Shown here piece by piece: positions 44,625-52,743 of a stretch of 64,000 bases of DNA. Position numbers and translations under genes: made by a program. The number at the start of each line of letters is the position of its first letter. The stretch's first letter is position 1. The stretch spans positions 62,001 through 126,000 of the forward strand of contig PKRC01000005.1 of the NCBI GenBank assembly GCA_017577715.1. Direction: 5' to 3'. Below the pieces are notes generated by a model. The model was not told the origin of the DNA and made no database searches. It was given only the letters and a program-made list of their open reading frames with translations. This DNA is from Clostridia bacterium (GTDB lineage Bacteria > Bacillota > Clostridia > Caldicoprobacterales > Caldicoprobacteraceae).

Positions 44625-45080
44625 TTATATTGATGGTTTCATTTCTTCTTTTAATTTTTTTAATTGATTAATATTTATCATCGGCAATCTTACGGGAGGA
44701 TTTATTCCTGCCAGTGCTGTAGCAGACAACACGTAAGACCTCGTAAACTGCGAAAGGGCTACAACACCGTTTAGTTCAAGCATTTTCTTAAAATCTTCTT
44801 CCCTTAAGACGCCTTTATTTCCCACAAACTTCCCCTCATATATAATAAATATCTTAAATAAGGTCTTCCTCCCAGTTTTTGCAACAAAATCGGTTTTAAA
44901 CTGAACCACACCGTAATAAATGTCTTCATGTTCTTCTATGCTTACAACCTCATAATCAAAACTATTCTTAATATTTACCTTTTCTTTGCCATTATTAACT
45001 TCTTTTGTTTCCAGTTCGAATTTTACAACTCTACTTGCAATCATCTGAAAACTGGCAACTATTTTACTGGCTTCTATCAT
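44625..45080 (-). CDS. SecB-like chaperone of a toxin-antitoxin-chaperone module
   Basis: A 151-residue protein of the SecB fold. The N-terminal strand ASRVVKFELE and especially the C-terminal LSQFTRSYVLSATALAGINP followed by RLPMININQL match the SecB core (…PYAR…PP-LPPINF). Gram-positive bacteria normally lack SecB for export; SecB-like proteins in them occur in toxin-antitoxin-chaperone (TAC) operons, where they fold and protect the antitoxin. The ATG overlaps the antitoxin stop by four bases, so the two are translationally coupled. Third gene of the operon toxin-antitoxin-chaperone, the same order as M. tuberculosis higB1-higA1-Rv1957. Confidence 0.8.
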   Translation of the reverse strand: MIEASKIVASFQMIASRVVKFELETKEVNNGKEKVNIKNSFDYEVVSIEEHEDIYYGVVQFKTDFVAKTGRKTLFKIFIIYEGKFVGNKGVLREEDFKKMLELNGVVALSQFTRSYVLSATALAGINPPVRLPMININQLKKLKEEMKPSI

Positions 45081-45439
45081 GCAGCTTCACCCACAAAATC
45101 AAATGCAAAAATATTATCTTCTGGGGTATCCCAAATCGTAATATCCTGCTCTTTCTCTCTGAAAATGATCTTGAATTCCAAACCTAAAACCGACGATATT
45201 TTCCATAATAGTTCAACAGATGGATTGTATTCTCCGCTTTCCAACTTCGAAACCATCGCTTGCGAGCAGCCCAATATCCTTGCCAGATCCTTCTGGGTCA
45301 AATTGTTTTTTATCCTATAGTTTATCAACGTAGTCGCTATGTCAACCAAGATATCATCCAATTCAAAATATTTCTTTTCTTCCTCGTCGGCTATTTCATC
45401 AATAAAATCATAGGGATTTCCTAGATTTCTATCAGCCAC
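45077..45439 (-). CDS. HigA-type antitoxin, XRE-family helix-turn-helix
   Basis: A 120-residue DNA-binding antitoxin. The helix-turn-helix (about 41-92) shows NLTQKDLARILGCSQAMVSKLESG. A C-terminal extension (about 98-120, with TIWDTPEDNIFAFDFVGEAA, Asp- and aromatic-rich) resembles the chaperone-addiction segment by which TAC antitoxins depend on their SecB-like partner; that reading is inferred from context. It starts at a GTG after AAGGAGGG. It probably represses the operon through the palindrome at 45947-45966. Confidence 0.85.
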   Translation of the reverse strand: MADRNLGNPYDFIDEIADEEEKKYFELDDILVDIATTLINYRIKNNLTQKDLARILGCSQAMVSKLESGEYNPSVELLWKISSVLGLEFKIIFREKEQDITIWDTPEDNIFAFDFVGEAA

Positions 45440-45486
45440 ATTCCAACCCTCCTTTTTTGCCTTTCTACCTTTTTGATTATTTCCGT

Positions 45487-45931
45487 TTACATCGGTTTTA
45501 AATCTAATTCAACAACGAGCTCTTTTATCCTTGCCTTGGCAATCTCAATTGCTTTAGTATAACTTTTAGCGCTATTTTTCTTTTTGTTTTCTTTTTCCTG
45601 GAAACAATTCAACAAGATTACGATCTCTTTCTGCCCAGCCTAAAAAAAAAGAAAATAATACCCTCAAATTAAGTCTTCCAACAAACCTCATGGAATATAT
45701 TTCCCCATTATCCTTCAGTCGTTCAAAAGGTTTATGCTGAACACACTGTTTCTTAAGCCTTTCTAAAATTATCAGCTGCCTTCTATACTTTCTCGCAAAG
45801 CCCTCCTTTTGTCCGCTCTCTTCTAAAAGTTCCTTCAATTCCTCATTAAAAGAAAAATAAGTAAAAATATAATTTGAGTTAAATTCTTCGGGATAAATGA
45901 CTTTACCCTTTTCGCAGCCTTTATCTAGCAT
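45487..45931 (-). pseudogene. HigB/RelE-family toxin gene, apparently frameshifted
   Basis: An mRNA-interferase-type toxin of the HigB/phage Gp49-like family. The first frame runs from the ATG at 45931 (after GAGGTGAAAAA) to 45572 and contains the family core FERLKDNGEIYSMRFVGRLNLRVLFSFF. It then leaves the family pattern. The missing C-terminus, EIVILLNCFQEKENKKKNS followed by TKAIEIAKARIKEL, is encoded in another frame from about 45635 to the stop at 45487. Deleting one base in the GGCTGGG/T9 tract (45634-45650) would join them. Either the toxin is inactivated or the sequence has a homopolymer-type error. First gene of the TAC operon. Confidence 0.75.
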
Positions 45932-45943
45932 TTTTTCACCTCT

Positions 45944-45973
45944 ATTATATAACTTATAAGTTATATTAGTCAA
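45944..45973 (-). promoter_or_regulatory. TAC operon promoter with palindromic operator
   Basis: Minus-strand TTGACT (45973-45968), 18-base spacer, TATAAT (45949-45944). A perfect 20-bp palindrome, ATATAACTTATAAGTTATAT at 45947-45966, fills the spacer and overlaps the -10, a typical site for autorepression by the HigA-type antitoxin. Confidence 0.75.
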
Positions 45974-46127
45974 GATGATTTTTCATCAATATCCTTCTGC
46001 TTATCCATAACAAGTTTACTAATCTATGATTCTACATTTTTCGAAATTTTCCTTCATCAAATATTAGATTTTAAAACGCAAGAGTAGTATTGTTAAAGCA
46101 AATAGGCGAAACATGGGGAAAAATATG

Positions 46128-46512
46128 TTACTTTTGAACCAGGACTGATATTTGTCTTGTGAACAAGTTTTTTGCTTCTTTGAAGATAGTGGAGTCCATT
46201 CTTTCATCATGCCAAACCCATTCTATTAAGCGTATTGATAATATGCTCGGTAACCTCTTCTTGAAGCGTCTTTTTAGTGGTAGCTTGGCGTTCTTCAAAT
46301 GCGCGTACAACCTATTCGGCACGCTCGCCAATGGGGATCAAATAAGGAGAGTTCCACCCTTCATAAAGCATACATGCCTCGCAATCCACTCCTGCCAAGA
46401 AAGCCTTATAGCCCATTGGTTCTACCGTTTCCTTAAAGTGACGCGCCACAAACTCGGCCACCTTTTCAATGCGACTCAAAAACTTTTGACCTTTCTTCGC
46501 CAACCTTTTCAT
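46128..46512 (-). pseudogene. Remnant of a type I restriction enzyme R subunit (hsdR)
   Basis: Two overlapping frames hold pieces of HsdR. One reads SRIEKVAEFVARHFKETVEP and MGYKAFLAGVDCEACMLYEGW, the start of helicase domain 2. It runs directly into SPYLIPIGERAERVVRAFEE, which in full-length enzymes lies hundreds of residues further on, so an internal deletion has occurred. A frameshift follows near 46320 and further stops break the rest. No hsdS or hsdM is visible. The remnant shows that a restriction system once occupied this island. Confidence 0.7.
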
Positions 46513-46789
46513 ATCGCTTTTATTTTTTGCTTTTCAACATCAACCATTGAAGTCAAGATGCTCTTTTTTAAATTTCTTGATTAAGCATCATTATAATAAC
46601 TTACCACGATGAATAGCTTTAAACAACGTCTGTTCCGTTGCAATTTGCATGCTGTACAAAAATAAATTCCCCCGCAAAGAGGGGTTCAAGGAAGCCAAAT
46701 CTTCTCTATATATCACTCCTTGCCACAACATCAAATTCTTTCAGTCTACCTCTCCATTTGTAAAAAGTTCTGTTAACGCGTGCCCATAT

Positions 46790-47245
46790 TCAGGGCCCAC
46801 TTCTCGCCGTACGGCCGTGGAAGAACATTCCCTTTGTGCAGGTGATAAAAAACTCACAGGAATCAGAATCCCCCCTATATTGCTTCCCGTTTTTAAAAAC
46901 GGTAGTGCTATTGGCGCCTATTTCCATCTTTGTGCCGTCTTCAAAACTAAAGACGTACATCACTTCTGCTTCACTGTCCTTTGCTTTTCCAAACCTATAC
47001 CGAAGCGTACAGACAAACCTGGCAGCCTTCTCAATATCCGTTGCATCGGTGAGCAAAACGGTTTCATCGCCTTGAGTTATCTGCACCGATATAATATCCG
47101 TATGTTTTAAGTTATCATAGTATAGCACTGGGATCCCATCCATGAAATATGAGAAAGAAATGTCTGTTAACACGCCTATTATGAAGCTTCCAATCACCAT
47201 TAAAACACGTCGTAGCGAAATCCTTTTAACTAGATCGGATTTCAT
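46790..47245 (-). CDS. Membrane-anchored protein of unknown function
   Basis: A 151-residue protein with a basic N-terminus, one membrane helix (about 14-34) and an external domain of beta-type sequence (VQITQGDETVLLTDATDIEK, FEDGTKMEIGA). No catalytic motif or known domain is recognised. It starts with an ATG after GAGGTGG. It is isolated between the hsdR remnant and a terminator, in AT-rich sequence. An inverted repeat CAACTAAT / ATTAGTTG at 47357-47390, about 110 bases upstream, might be an operator. Confidence 0.7.
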   Translation of the reverse strand: MKSDLVKRISLRRVLMVIGSFIIGVLTDISFSYFMDGIPVLYYDNLKHTDIISVQITQGDETVLLTDATDIEKAARFVCTLRYRFGKAKDSEAEVMYVFSFEDGTKMEIGANSTTVFKNGKQYRGDSDSCEFFITCTKGMFFHGRTARSGP

Positions 47246-47459
47246 TATTGGCCACCTCTTGAGCCTCCATTCTCCATTAGCACCATAGGAGGAATATTTT
47301 TGCCCTGCGCATTTAAATCTCGCAATATCTTTTAATCTTTCTTATTTTTTTACCTTCAACTAATTAGGATAACATACAACAGATTAGTTGTAAATATTGG
47401 AATTTAAGGAACAGTATATCACTTCCATAAATTAGAATCGCCAGTTTCTTTTTTAAAAA

Positions 47460-47494
47460 ATAAAAGCCCTGCTTTATAAAAGCAAGGCTTTTAT
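47460..47494 (-). terminator. Terminator of the cobalamin-linked ECF operon
   Basis: ATAAAAGCC-c-TGCTT / AAGCA-a-GGCTTTTAT stem followed by TTTTTT on the minus strand. Confidence 0.8.
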
Positions 47495-47527
47495 CGGCCT
47501 ATCGTCAATTGCAACAGCCGGATAAAC

Positions 47528-48049
47528 TCAACTTACCACGCCAAAGAAGCGCTCAACCTGGGCTTTGAGTATACGGCTAAGGGGCTTGAAAAGCAAGAGT
47601 ACAATTATATAATTGGATGCACCGTGTACCACATCAAAGAGGATGCCTCGCAGCCAATAAGCAAACCCGTGTGCCCAACCATAAAAGAAGGATTCAAATA
47701 CGGCAAAAAACGCTCCGAACAAAAAGCCGAATATGCCGGCTATGGCCGCATAGCCAAATTCCGATTTAAGCTTATCCTTCAGCAGCCAGGTAACGATGAT
47801 CAACACCGGCCAGACAAAGTAGTATCCCAGCACCCAGGTTGAAAAACCATGGATGAGTATTTCTACAGTAACAAAGATCACCGATGCCAACAGACTCCGC
47901 TTTATGCCAAAGGAAACGGTATACACCATAAACAACAAGGTCACTATCTCGACGTTGGGAATAAAGCTCAGCGCCAATTTTCCCACAGTGATTGATGCGC
48001 TAAGCAGTGGGATCAGTGCAATGTCGCGTGCCCTCATATCTCTCACCAA
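47528..48049 (-). CDS. ECF transporter S component, probably for cobalamin
   Basis: A 173-residue membrane protein with about five to six hydrophobic segments, the size of the substrate-binding (S) component of energy-coupling factor transporters. It includes TLLFMVYTVSFG and a GIFGFLFGAFFAVFESF segment. The substrate is inferred: a cobalamin riboswitch heads the operon and the upstream gene has a DUF4430 (transcobalamin-like) domain. The shared energising module EcfAAT would be encoded elsewhere. Overlaps the DUF4430 gene by seven bases. Confidence 0.8.
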   Translation of the reverse strand: MVRDMRARDIALIPLLSASITVGKLALSFIPNVEIVTLLFMVYTVSFGIKRSLLASVIFVTVEILIHGFSTWVLGYYFVWPVLIIVTWLLKDKLKSEFGYAAIAGIFGFLFGAFFAVFESFFYGWAHGFAYWLRGILFDVVHGASNYIIVLLLFKPLSRILKAQVERFFGVVS

Positions 48050-48453
48050 GTCCTGAGCTCAAATCTGTATACATCGCCATCTTTAAGCGGAATCTCCTGA
48101 GGCCCGGCGGTAGCATCCTCCCCGTTTACGGTAATGTGGAAGTATTCATTTTCGGCTGCGTTGGCGATATAATTCATCATCCCGGTCACCATCACGCCAA
48201 CATCAAACGATTTGAAACTGACCCCAAGCTCATCCTCCTTTTCTTTTAATAGCTCATACAGGAATTGGTGTTCCGTATCGTATTCAAACGTCTTATCGAT
48301 ATTTTCTTTAGATATCACCACCTGGATGGTGACATGCTTTTTTCCTTCCTCACCCTTTGGAGCGATAAAAGCTCTATACCCCCAGTATACCCCAACGACC
48401 AGCAATAAGACCGCAACTATAGCCACCATCTTTTTATTCACACTGTTCATCAT
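48043..48453 (-). CDS. DUF4430 (transcobalamin-like) membrane-anchored protein
   Basis: A 136-residue protein with an N-terminal membrane anchor (about 9-27) and an extracellular DUF4430 domain of the type found in the C-terminal part of transcobalamin/intrinsic factor. The pattern FEYDTEHQFLYELLKEKEDE and the closing KDGDVYRFELRTW fit. There is no lipobox cysteine, so it is held by the helix. Placed between a cobalamin riboswitch and an ECF S component, it probably presents cobalamin or a related corrinoid to the transporter. Start ATG after AAGGGAGGAATTT. Confidence 0.82.
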   Translation of the reverse strand: MMNSVNKKMVAIVAVLLLVVGVYWGYRAFIAPKGEEGKKHVTIQVVISKENIDKTFEYDTEHQFLYELLKEKEDELGVSFKSFDVGVMVTGMMNYIANAAENEYFHITVNGEDATAGPQEIPLKDGDVYRFELRTW

Positions 48454-48555
48454 AAATTCCTCCCTTTCTTTTATGTCGCTTTAACCTTCCTCAAAATGTT
48501 AGCTACAGCTACTCTCTAAAAACCGTGGTTTAACAGCTCTCGGACGCAAAATTAA

Positions 48556-48588
48556 AGTCCCCTTTCTACCATCAGCCGAAAGGGGACT
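48556..48588 (-). terminator. Riboswitch expression-platform terminator
   Basis: AGTCCCCTTTC / GAAAGGGGACT perfect 11-bp stem followed by TTTAATTTT on the minus strand, about 100 bases before the DUF4430 gene. A short GTCGC / GCGAC hairpin (about 48591-48603) lies just before it. This suggests that cobalamin causes premature termination. Confidence 0.8.
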
Positions 48589-48609
48589 AAGTCGCTCTGC
48601 GACACAGAA

Positions 48610-48835
48610 AAGTCCATTCACCATGCCGCATAGACAACACCCCCCATCCGCGTGGAGTTAACGGTGTTTTCAGCATGGGCAGGTCTTCCGGCTCAGCAGT
48701 AATACGCGATTTCGCCTTCCCAGTTTCCCAGTGGCATATGAAATCGCTAAACCTGCTTCACGGCGGCGGGACCGCACAGGATTTTCACCTGTTTCCCTTT
48801 TAATGCAATAAATGCAACCCATGCCACACAATATT
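48610..48835 (-). ncRNA. Cobalamin riboswitch
   Basis: The leader contains the two hallmark segments of the B12 element. The core AAAAGGGAAACAGGTGAAA continues into a CCTGTGCGGTCCCGCC-type stretch (48765-48801). The B12 box GAGCCGGAAGACCTGCC lies at 48676-48695. Outer stem limits are approximate. It controls the DUF4430-ECF operon on the minus strand. Confidence 0.93.
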
Positions 48836-48860
48836 TAATTTTGCTTCATTATACTATATA

Positions 48861-48889
48861 ACTATATTACAAATTTAAGACAAATTCAA
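48861..48889 (-). promoter_or_regulatory. Sigma-A promoter for the cobalamin riboswitch operon
   Basis: Minus-strand TTGAAT (48889-48884), 17-base spacer, TATAGT (48866-48861), about 25 bases before the aptamer. Confidence 0.6.
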
Positions 48890-49019
48890 CACCAATTTTC
48901 CATTAAGCTCTATAGACTTCACAGATTCTTGTATTTTCATAATCCAAGTTTACTCGATAACAAGAAATACGTGCTATAATTACTTACTACATACCAGCTT
49001 ACAGATTTACTACAGTCAC

Positions 49020-49412
49020 TTAGGCACCTGGCTGTTCCTCCTCGTCAACGCCGCTACCGTCCCCTGCCTCGCCAACATGGCTCATGGATATTTTGCCATC
49101 GAAAAAGGCCCCTTCATCCACTGCAAAGCTACGCGCTTTGGCATCCCCCTTTAGCACGCCTTCCGAAAATACCCTTAAGAAGCCCGAACAGTGTACATTG
49201 CCTTCCACCATGCCGGATATGTAAAGATTATTGGCCATAACGTCTCCCGTAACCGAAGCGCCTTTGCCTATAACCACATCCCCTTCTACCTGCAGATTAC
49301 CTTTTACATTGCCATCGATATGTACACTACCCTCGGACTTTATGTCTCCGTCTATCGTTGTACCCTTCCCTATGACGGTGTCGATATCTTTATCCTTCTT
49401 TTTAGAAATCAT
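49020..49412 (-). CDS. Bactofilin
   Basis: A cytoskeletal beta-helix protein (130 aa) that polymerises without nucleotide. The repeated pattern of G-x-(I/V)-x-G-(D/N) turns is clear: TTIDGDIKSEGSVHIDGNVK, GDVVIGKGASVTGDV, GMVEGNVHCSG. It has short charged tails at both ends. The ATG at 49412 is six bases after AGGGGGG; an ATG six codons upstream is less likely. It lies 42 bases after an M23 peptidase gene, a common pairing in which the bactofilin localises the peptidase. Confidence 0.92.
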   Translation of the reverse strand: MISKKKDKDIDTVIGKGTTIDGDIKSEGSVHIDGNVKGNLQVEGDVVIGKGASVTGDVMANNLYISGMVEGNVHCSGFLRVFSEGVLKGDAKARSFAVDEGAFFDGKISMSHVGEAGDGSGVDEEEQPGA

Positions 49413-49454
49413 CCATATCCCCCCTACCATTGGCTTATTTAACTCACGACAATA

Positions 49455-50411
49455 TTAATCCAGGCTTATGTAATTTAAAGGATCTACTGGCACATCGTTT
49501 ATCCTTATCTCAAAATGCAGATGTGGCCCCGTGCTCCTACCGGTACTGCCCACCCTGGCAATTATCTCTCCTTTTTCCACTTTTTGTCCTTCTTTCACCA
49601 GCAACCTGGAAGCATGTCCATAGTAGGTAGTTATGCCATAACCATGGTCAATGATGACCAGATTGCCGTATCCGCCTTTTCTCCCGGCAAAAACCACCTT
49701 GCCGGCTCCCGCTGCCCTTATTTCGCTGCCATAAGGTGCAGCAATGTCCAGCCCGCTATGAAACCGTTGGATTTTCCAAAATGGATCTTCCCTATACCCA
49801 AACCGATCCGATATTCTACCTTGAAGTGGAACAAAATCCGGCAAGGCTTCAGCAAAACGGTCCAACAAAAGGCGCGCATCCAATAAGACATCATTAGAAG
49901 ATTCCAGCGCCAAAATTGAACTCGCTTCCATAATTTTGCTTTGCAGGCTGATAAGATCGGATACAAAACTCTTATCGCTTCTACCATCCGCTCGGCTGGC
50001 CAACGTTTGCGTCTCGGCTGTCACTATGTACTTTTCGGTAATTCCCTTATACTTTTGCACTATTTCCTCATACAAGTCTGCCAGCTGTTGTATCTTCTCC
50101 TTCATGAGCAAGTTATTATCGGTTATATCCTTTATTTGTTGGTCATTCTTTTTGATTATTTGAAGCTGGGCGCGATTGACTTCATGAAGCTCAATGTTAT
50201 TGGCCCTCAACTCATGGTTTTCCTGCAATAAATCCCTTGCAAAAACTCCTGCCGTCAAGACCCCACATAAAATCATGCACAGCATAGCCGACACGATAAG
50301 CTTGGGATAATAGATTTTAAGCGCTTTTGAATTGCCACCTGCAGATGGGACGATGATTATAGTTATGTGCCTTTCTTTTGTCTTGACTTTCGCTTTTGTA
50401 CCTCTATCCAT
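49455..50411 (-). CDS. Membrane-anchored M23 (LytM) peptidase
   Basis: A peptidoglycan endopeptidase of 318 aa. Short cytoplasmic N-terminus, membrane helix (about 37-58), periplasmic-side coiled coil (about 62-130), and a C-terminal M23 domain (about 205-315) with zinc ligands in RFHSGLDIAAP and HLHFE plus the GYGITTYYGHAS segment. All catalytic residues look intact, unlike EnvC-type activators. Co-transcribed with the downstream bactofilin. Confidence 0.92.
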   Translation of the reverse strand: MDRGTKAKVKTKERHITIIIVPSAGGNSKALKIYYPKLIVSAMLCMILCGVLTAGVFARDLLQENHELRANNIELHEVNRAQLQIIKKNDQQIKDITDNNLLMKEKIQQLADLYEEIVQKYKGITEKYIVTAETQTLASRADGRSDKSFVSDLISLQSKIMEASSILALESSNDVLLDARLLLDRFAEALPDFVPLQGRISDRFGYREDPFWKIQRFHSGLDIAAPYGSEIRAAGAGKVVFAGRKGGYGNLVIIDHGYGITTYYGHASRLLVKEGQKVEKGEIIARVGSTGRSTGPHLHFEIRINDVPVDPLNYISLD

Positions 50412-50629
50412 AGGTTACCACCTTGTAAGAAAATATAATCCCCCATAAAAAACAAAAGTGCTTTACACCTTCATCGCTTATACTATTTTCAATAATGAGT
50501 TGCTGATTATACCAAATTAATTATAGCACATTGATATGTAAATTTCCATATTTTCACATGGTGATGTGTGGTACTAATGAAAAAAGCAATCGTCCAATTT
50601 AATTATTATACAATTTATCTGAACAGGTG

Positions 50630-50659
50630 TTGAAGTGCCTTAAAGATTTGCATTATAAT
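50630..50659 (+). promoter_or_regulatory. Sigma-A promoter for putP
   Basis: TTGAAG (50630-50635), 18-base spacer, TATAAT (50654-50659), about 55 bases before the start codon. Confidence 0.6.
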
Positions 50660-50713
50660 AATATAGTTATTATGTATATTTATGCACACGAGAAAAGGAG
50701 TGAACTCCATACC

Positions 50714-52273
50714 ATGAATGATGACAGATTCCAAATAATCTTCGCCATGGCCATCTATATATTGGCCGTTATAGCCATAGGTCTGTATTATGCAAAGCGT
50801 GCCAATCAAAGCACCCATAATTATCTTATTGGAGGCAGGTCCTTGGGGCCTTGGGTTACGGCAATGGCTGCAGAAGCCTCCGACATGAGCGGATGGTTGC
50901 TCATGGGATTGCCCGGCGTGGCTTACTGGTCTGGGTTAGGGGAAGCCTTCTGGACCGCTGTTGGACTTTGCATAGGCACCTATCTCAACTGGTTGTTGGT
51001 GGCAAAGAAACTGCGGATATATTCTCATCTAGCGGGTGACGCCATTACAATACCCGACTTTTTAAGTAACAGGTTTAAGGAAAATAGGAAAATAATAATG
51101 GCCACTGCAGCGTTGTTTATACTCATATTTTTCACCGTCTACGCTGCCAGTTGCTTTGTAGCTGTGGGTAAACTATTTAGCACGCTGTTTAAGATTAGCT
51201 ACATCTATGCCATGGCCATTGGTGCCTTGTTTGTGGTATCATATACCTTTATAGGAGGATTCCTCGCAGAAAGCGCATCGGACTTTATGCAGGGTACCAT
51301 AATGTTCTTTGCCCTTACCGTTGTACTCATATCCGGTATATTTGGCGCCGGAGGATTTGGAACCATTGTCAACAAAGCACAGGCCATTCCAGGGTTTCTT
51401 GACATCTTTTCGATAGCACAGCCCAGAATTGTGGATGGTGTACAGTTAACCCAAAATGACATACCTGTATTTGATAAGCCAATTCGTCTCGACTGGCTAT
51501 ACATCGTCTCCACTCTATCCTGGGGGCTTGGCTACTTCGGTATGCCCCAAGTGCTGGTAAAGTTTATGGCCATCAATAAATCGGAAAACATAAAATTTTC
51601 CAGGAGAATAGCCATCGTATGGGTCATTGTATCCCTAACGGCAGCCGTGGTAATAGGTATAACCGGAAGGATACTTTTCCCCAGTGCCTTTTTGACATCC
51701 AGCGCCTCGGAGAACATATTCATACTGATGTCCACCGAATTCTTCGTCCCAATAGTTGCGGGCATTACTCCTGCAGGCATACTCGCGGCAACCATAAGTT
51801 CCGCTGATTCGTATCTCTTGATAGCAGCATCTTCCCTATCCAAAAACATATTTCAGGGAATATTCAATAGAGAAGCCGACGATAAAACGGTTTTGCGTAT
51901 CACCAGGCTGACTTTGCTCATCATATCCCTCATTGCCATGGTAATTGCACTGGATGAAGACAGCGTCATATTCAGGGTGGTAGCCTTTGCCTGGGCAGGA
52001 TTTGGAGCCACCTTCGGGCCCATAATGCTGTTCTCCCTTTACTGGGAAAGGACCACCAGAGCAGGCGCCATAGCCGGCATGATAGCTGGTGGTACAACCG
52101 TCGTTATATGGAAGCTCCTCAACCCATTGGGAGGGATATTCAAGATATATGAGCTGCTTCCGGCATTTGTCATATCGTGCGTTGTGATCGTTGTGGTGTC
52201 TCTCATGACCAAAGAACCCTCCGAAGAAATAAAGAAAGAGTTTAATCTTGTAAAGACATACAAGGCAGTCTAA
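50714..52273 (+). CDS. putP: Sodium/proline symporter, PutP type (SSS family)
   Basis: A sodium-coupled solute importer, 519 aa with about 13 hydrophobic segments. The early SSS signature YLIGGRSLGPWVTAMAAEAS and DMSGWLLMGLPG, and the later ATISSADSYLLIAASS, are typical of the proline branch. I start at the ATG at 50714 (MNDDRFQII); upstream in-frame sequence is leader. The ribosome binding site AAGGAGT sits in a small palindrome (GGAGTGAACTCC), so it may be partly masked in a hairpin. Single gene on the plus strand followed by a hairpin. Confidence 0.92.
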   Translation: MNDDRFQIIFAMAIYILAVIAIGLYYAKRANQSTHNYLIGGRSLGPWVTAMAAEASDMSGWLLMGLPGVAYWSGLGEAFWTAVGLCIGTYLNWLLVAKKLRIYSHLAGDAITIPDFLSNRFKENRKIIMATAALFILIFFTVYAASCFVAVGKLFSTLFKISYIYAMAIGALFVVSYTFIGGFLAESASDFMQGTIMFFALTVVLISGIFGAGGFGTIVNKAQAIPGFLDIFSIAQPRIVDGVQLTQNDIPVFDKPIRLDWLYIVSTLSWGLGYFGMPQVLVKFMAINKSENIKFSRRIAIVWVIVSLTAAVVIGITGRILFPSAFLTSSASENIFILMSTEFFVPIVAGITPAGILAATISSADSYLLIAASSLSKNIFQGIFNREADDKTVLRITRLTLLIISLIAMVIALDEDSVIFRVVAFAWAGFGATFGPIMLFSLYWERTTRAGAIAGMIAGGTTVVIWKLLNPLGGIFKIYELLPAFVISCVVIVVVSLMTKEPSEEIKKEFNLVKTYKAV

Positions 52274-52288
52274 ACAGGGCTGCCTTGT
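52260..52288 (+). terminator. Hairpin at the end of putP
   Basis: ACAAGGCAG / CTGCCTTGT stem overlapping the stop codon. The T-run after it (ACTGTTTT) is weak. Confidence 0.55.
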
Positions 52289-52329
52289 ACTGTTTTGGGC
52301 AAATTTAATAAAAAAACTTATTGTATAAA

Positions 52330-52725
52330 TTATCGTGTGTAGTACTTCCTCACCAACCTCACCAGCGCCTCTACCACTATCGCGCCCAATATCCCTATCC
52401 CCATGATGAACATATAGGCCATGATGCCCACCAGGTCGGTCCACCCCGCAGCCTGTTGGCTTATGGCAATGTACAGCATGTATATAAGGCCAACTATATT
52501 CGATATCGTTGAAATCACGAAATAAACCTTAAAACCCAGATATCCCCCTATGGTTGTTATCAGCGAAGTAAGGGTAGATAAAATGGCAAAACCCATTATG
52601 TTCCTTCCGCTTATTTTGGGTCCCAGTATCAGCTTAAATATGATAAACAGGGCAAGCGTAAAGATAAATATTCCTCCCAAGATTACAAACCACTTCTTAT
52701 CATATCTCTCGGGCAGTCTCAGCAT
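52330..52725 (-). CDS. Four-helix membrane protein of unknown function
   Basis: A 131-residue protein with four hydrophobic segments (about 13-33, 42-62, 67-87, 97-120) and basic ends. No known motif. An AAGGAG lies 12 bases before the ATG. It is 18 bases downstream of the parC-type gene on the same strand and so probably belongs to the LexA-boxed topoisomerase operon. I do not assign a role. Confidence 0.7.
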   Translation of the reverse strand: MLRLPERYDKKWFVILGGIFIFTLALFIIFKLILGPKISGRNIMGFAILSTLTSLITTIGGYLGFKVYFVISTISNIVGLIYMLYIAISQQAAGWTDLVGIMAYMFIMGIGILGAIVVEALVRLVRKYYTR

Positions 52726-52743
52726 AAAATAAAAATCTCCTTT

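Noticed and set aside
44424..44633. 69-codon plus-strand frame, possibly a transposase remnant
   Set aside because: I could not match it to any insertion-sequence family, and it has no terminal repeats other than one 11-bp hairpin.
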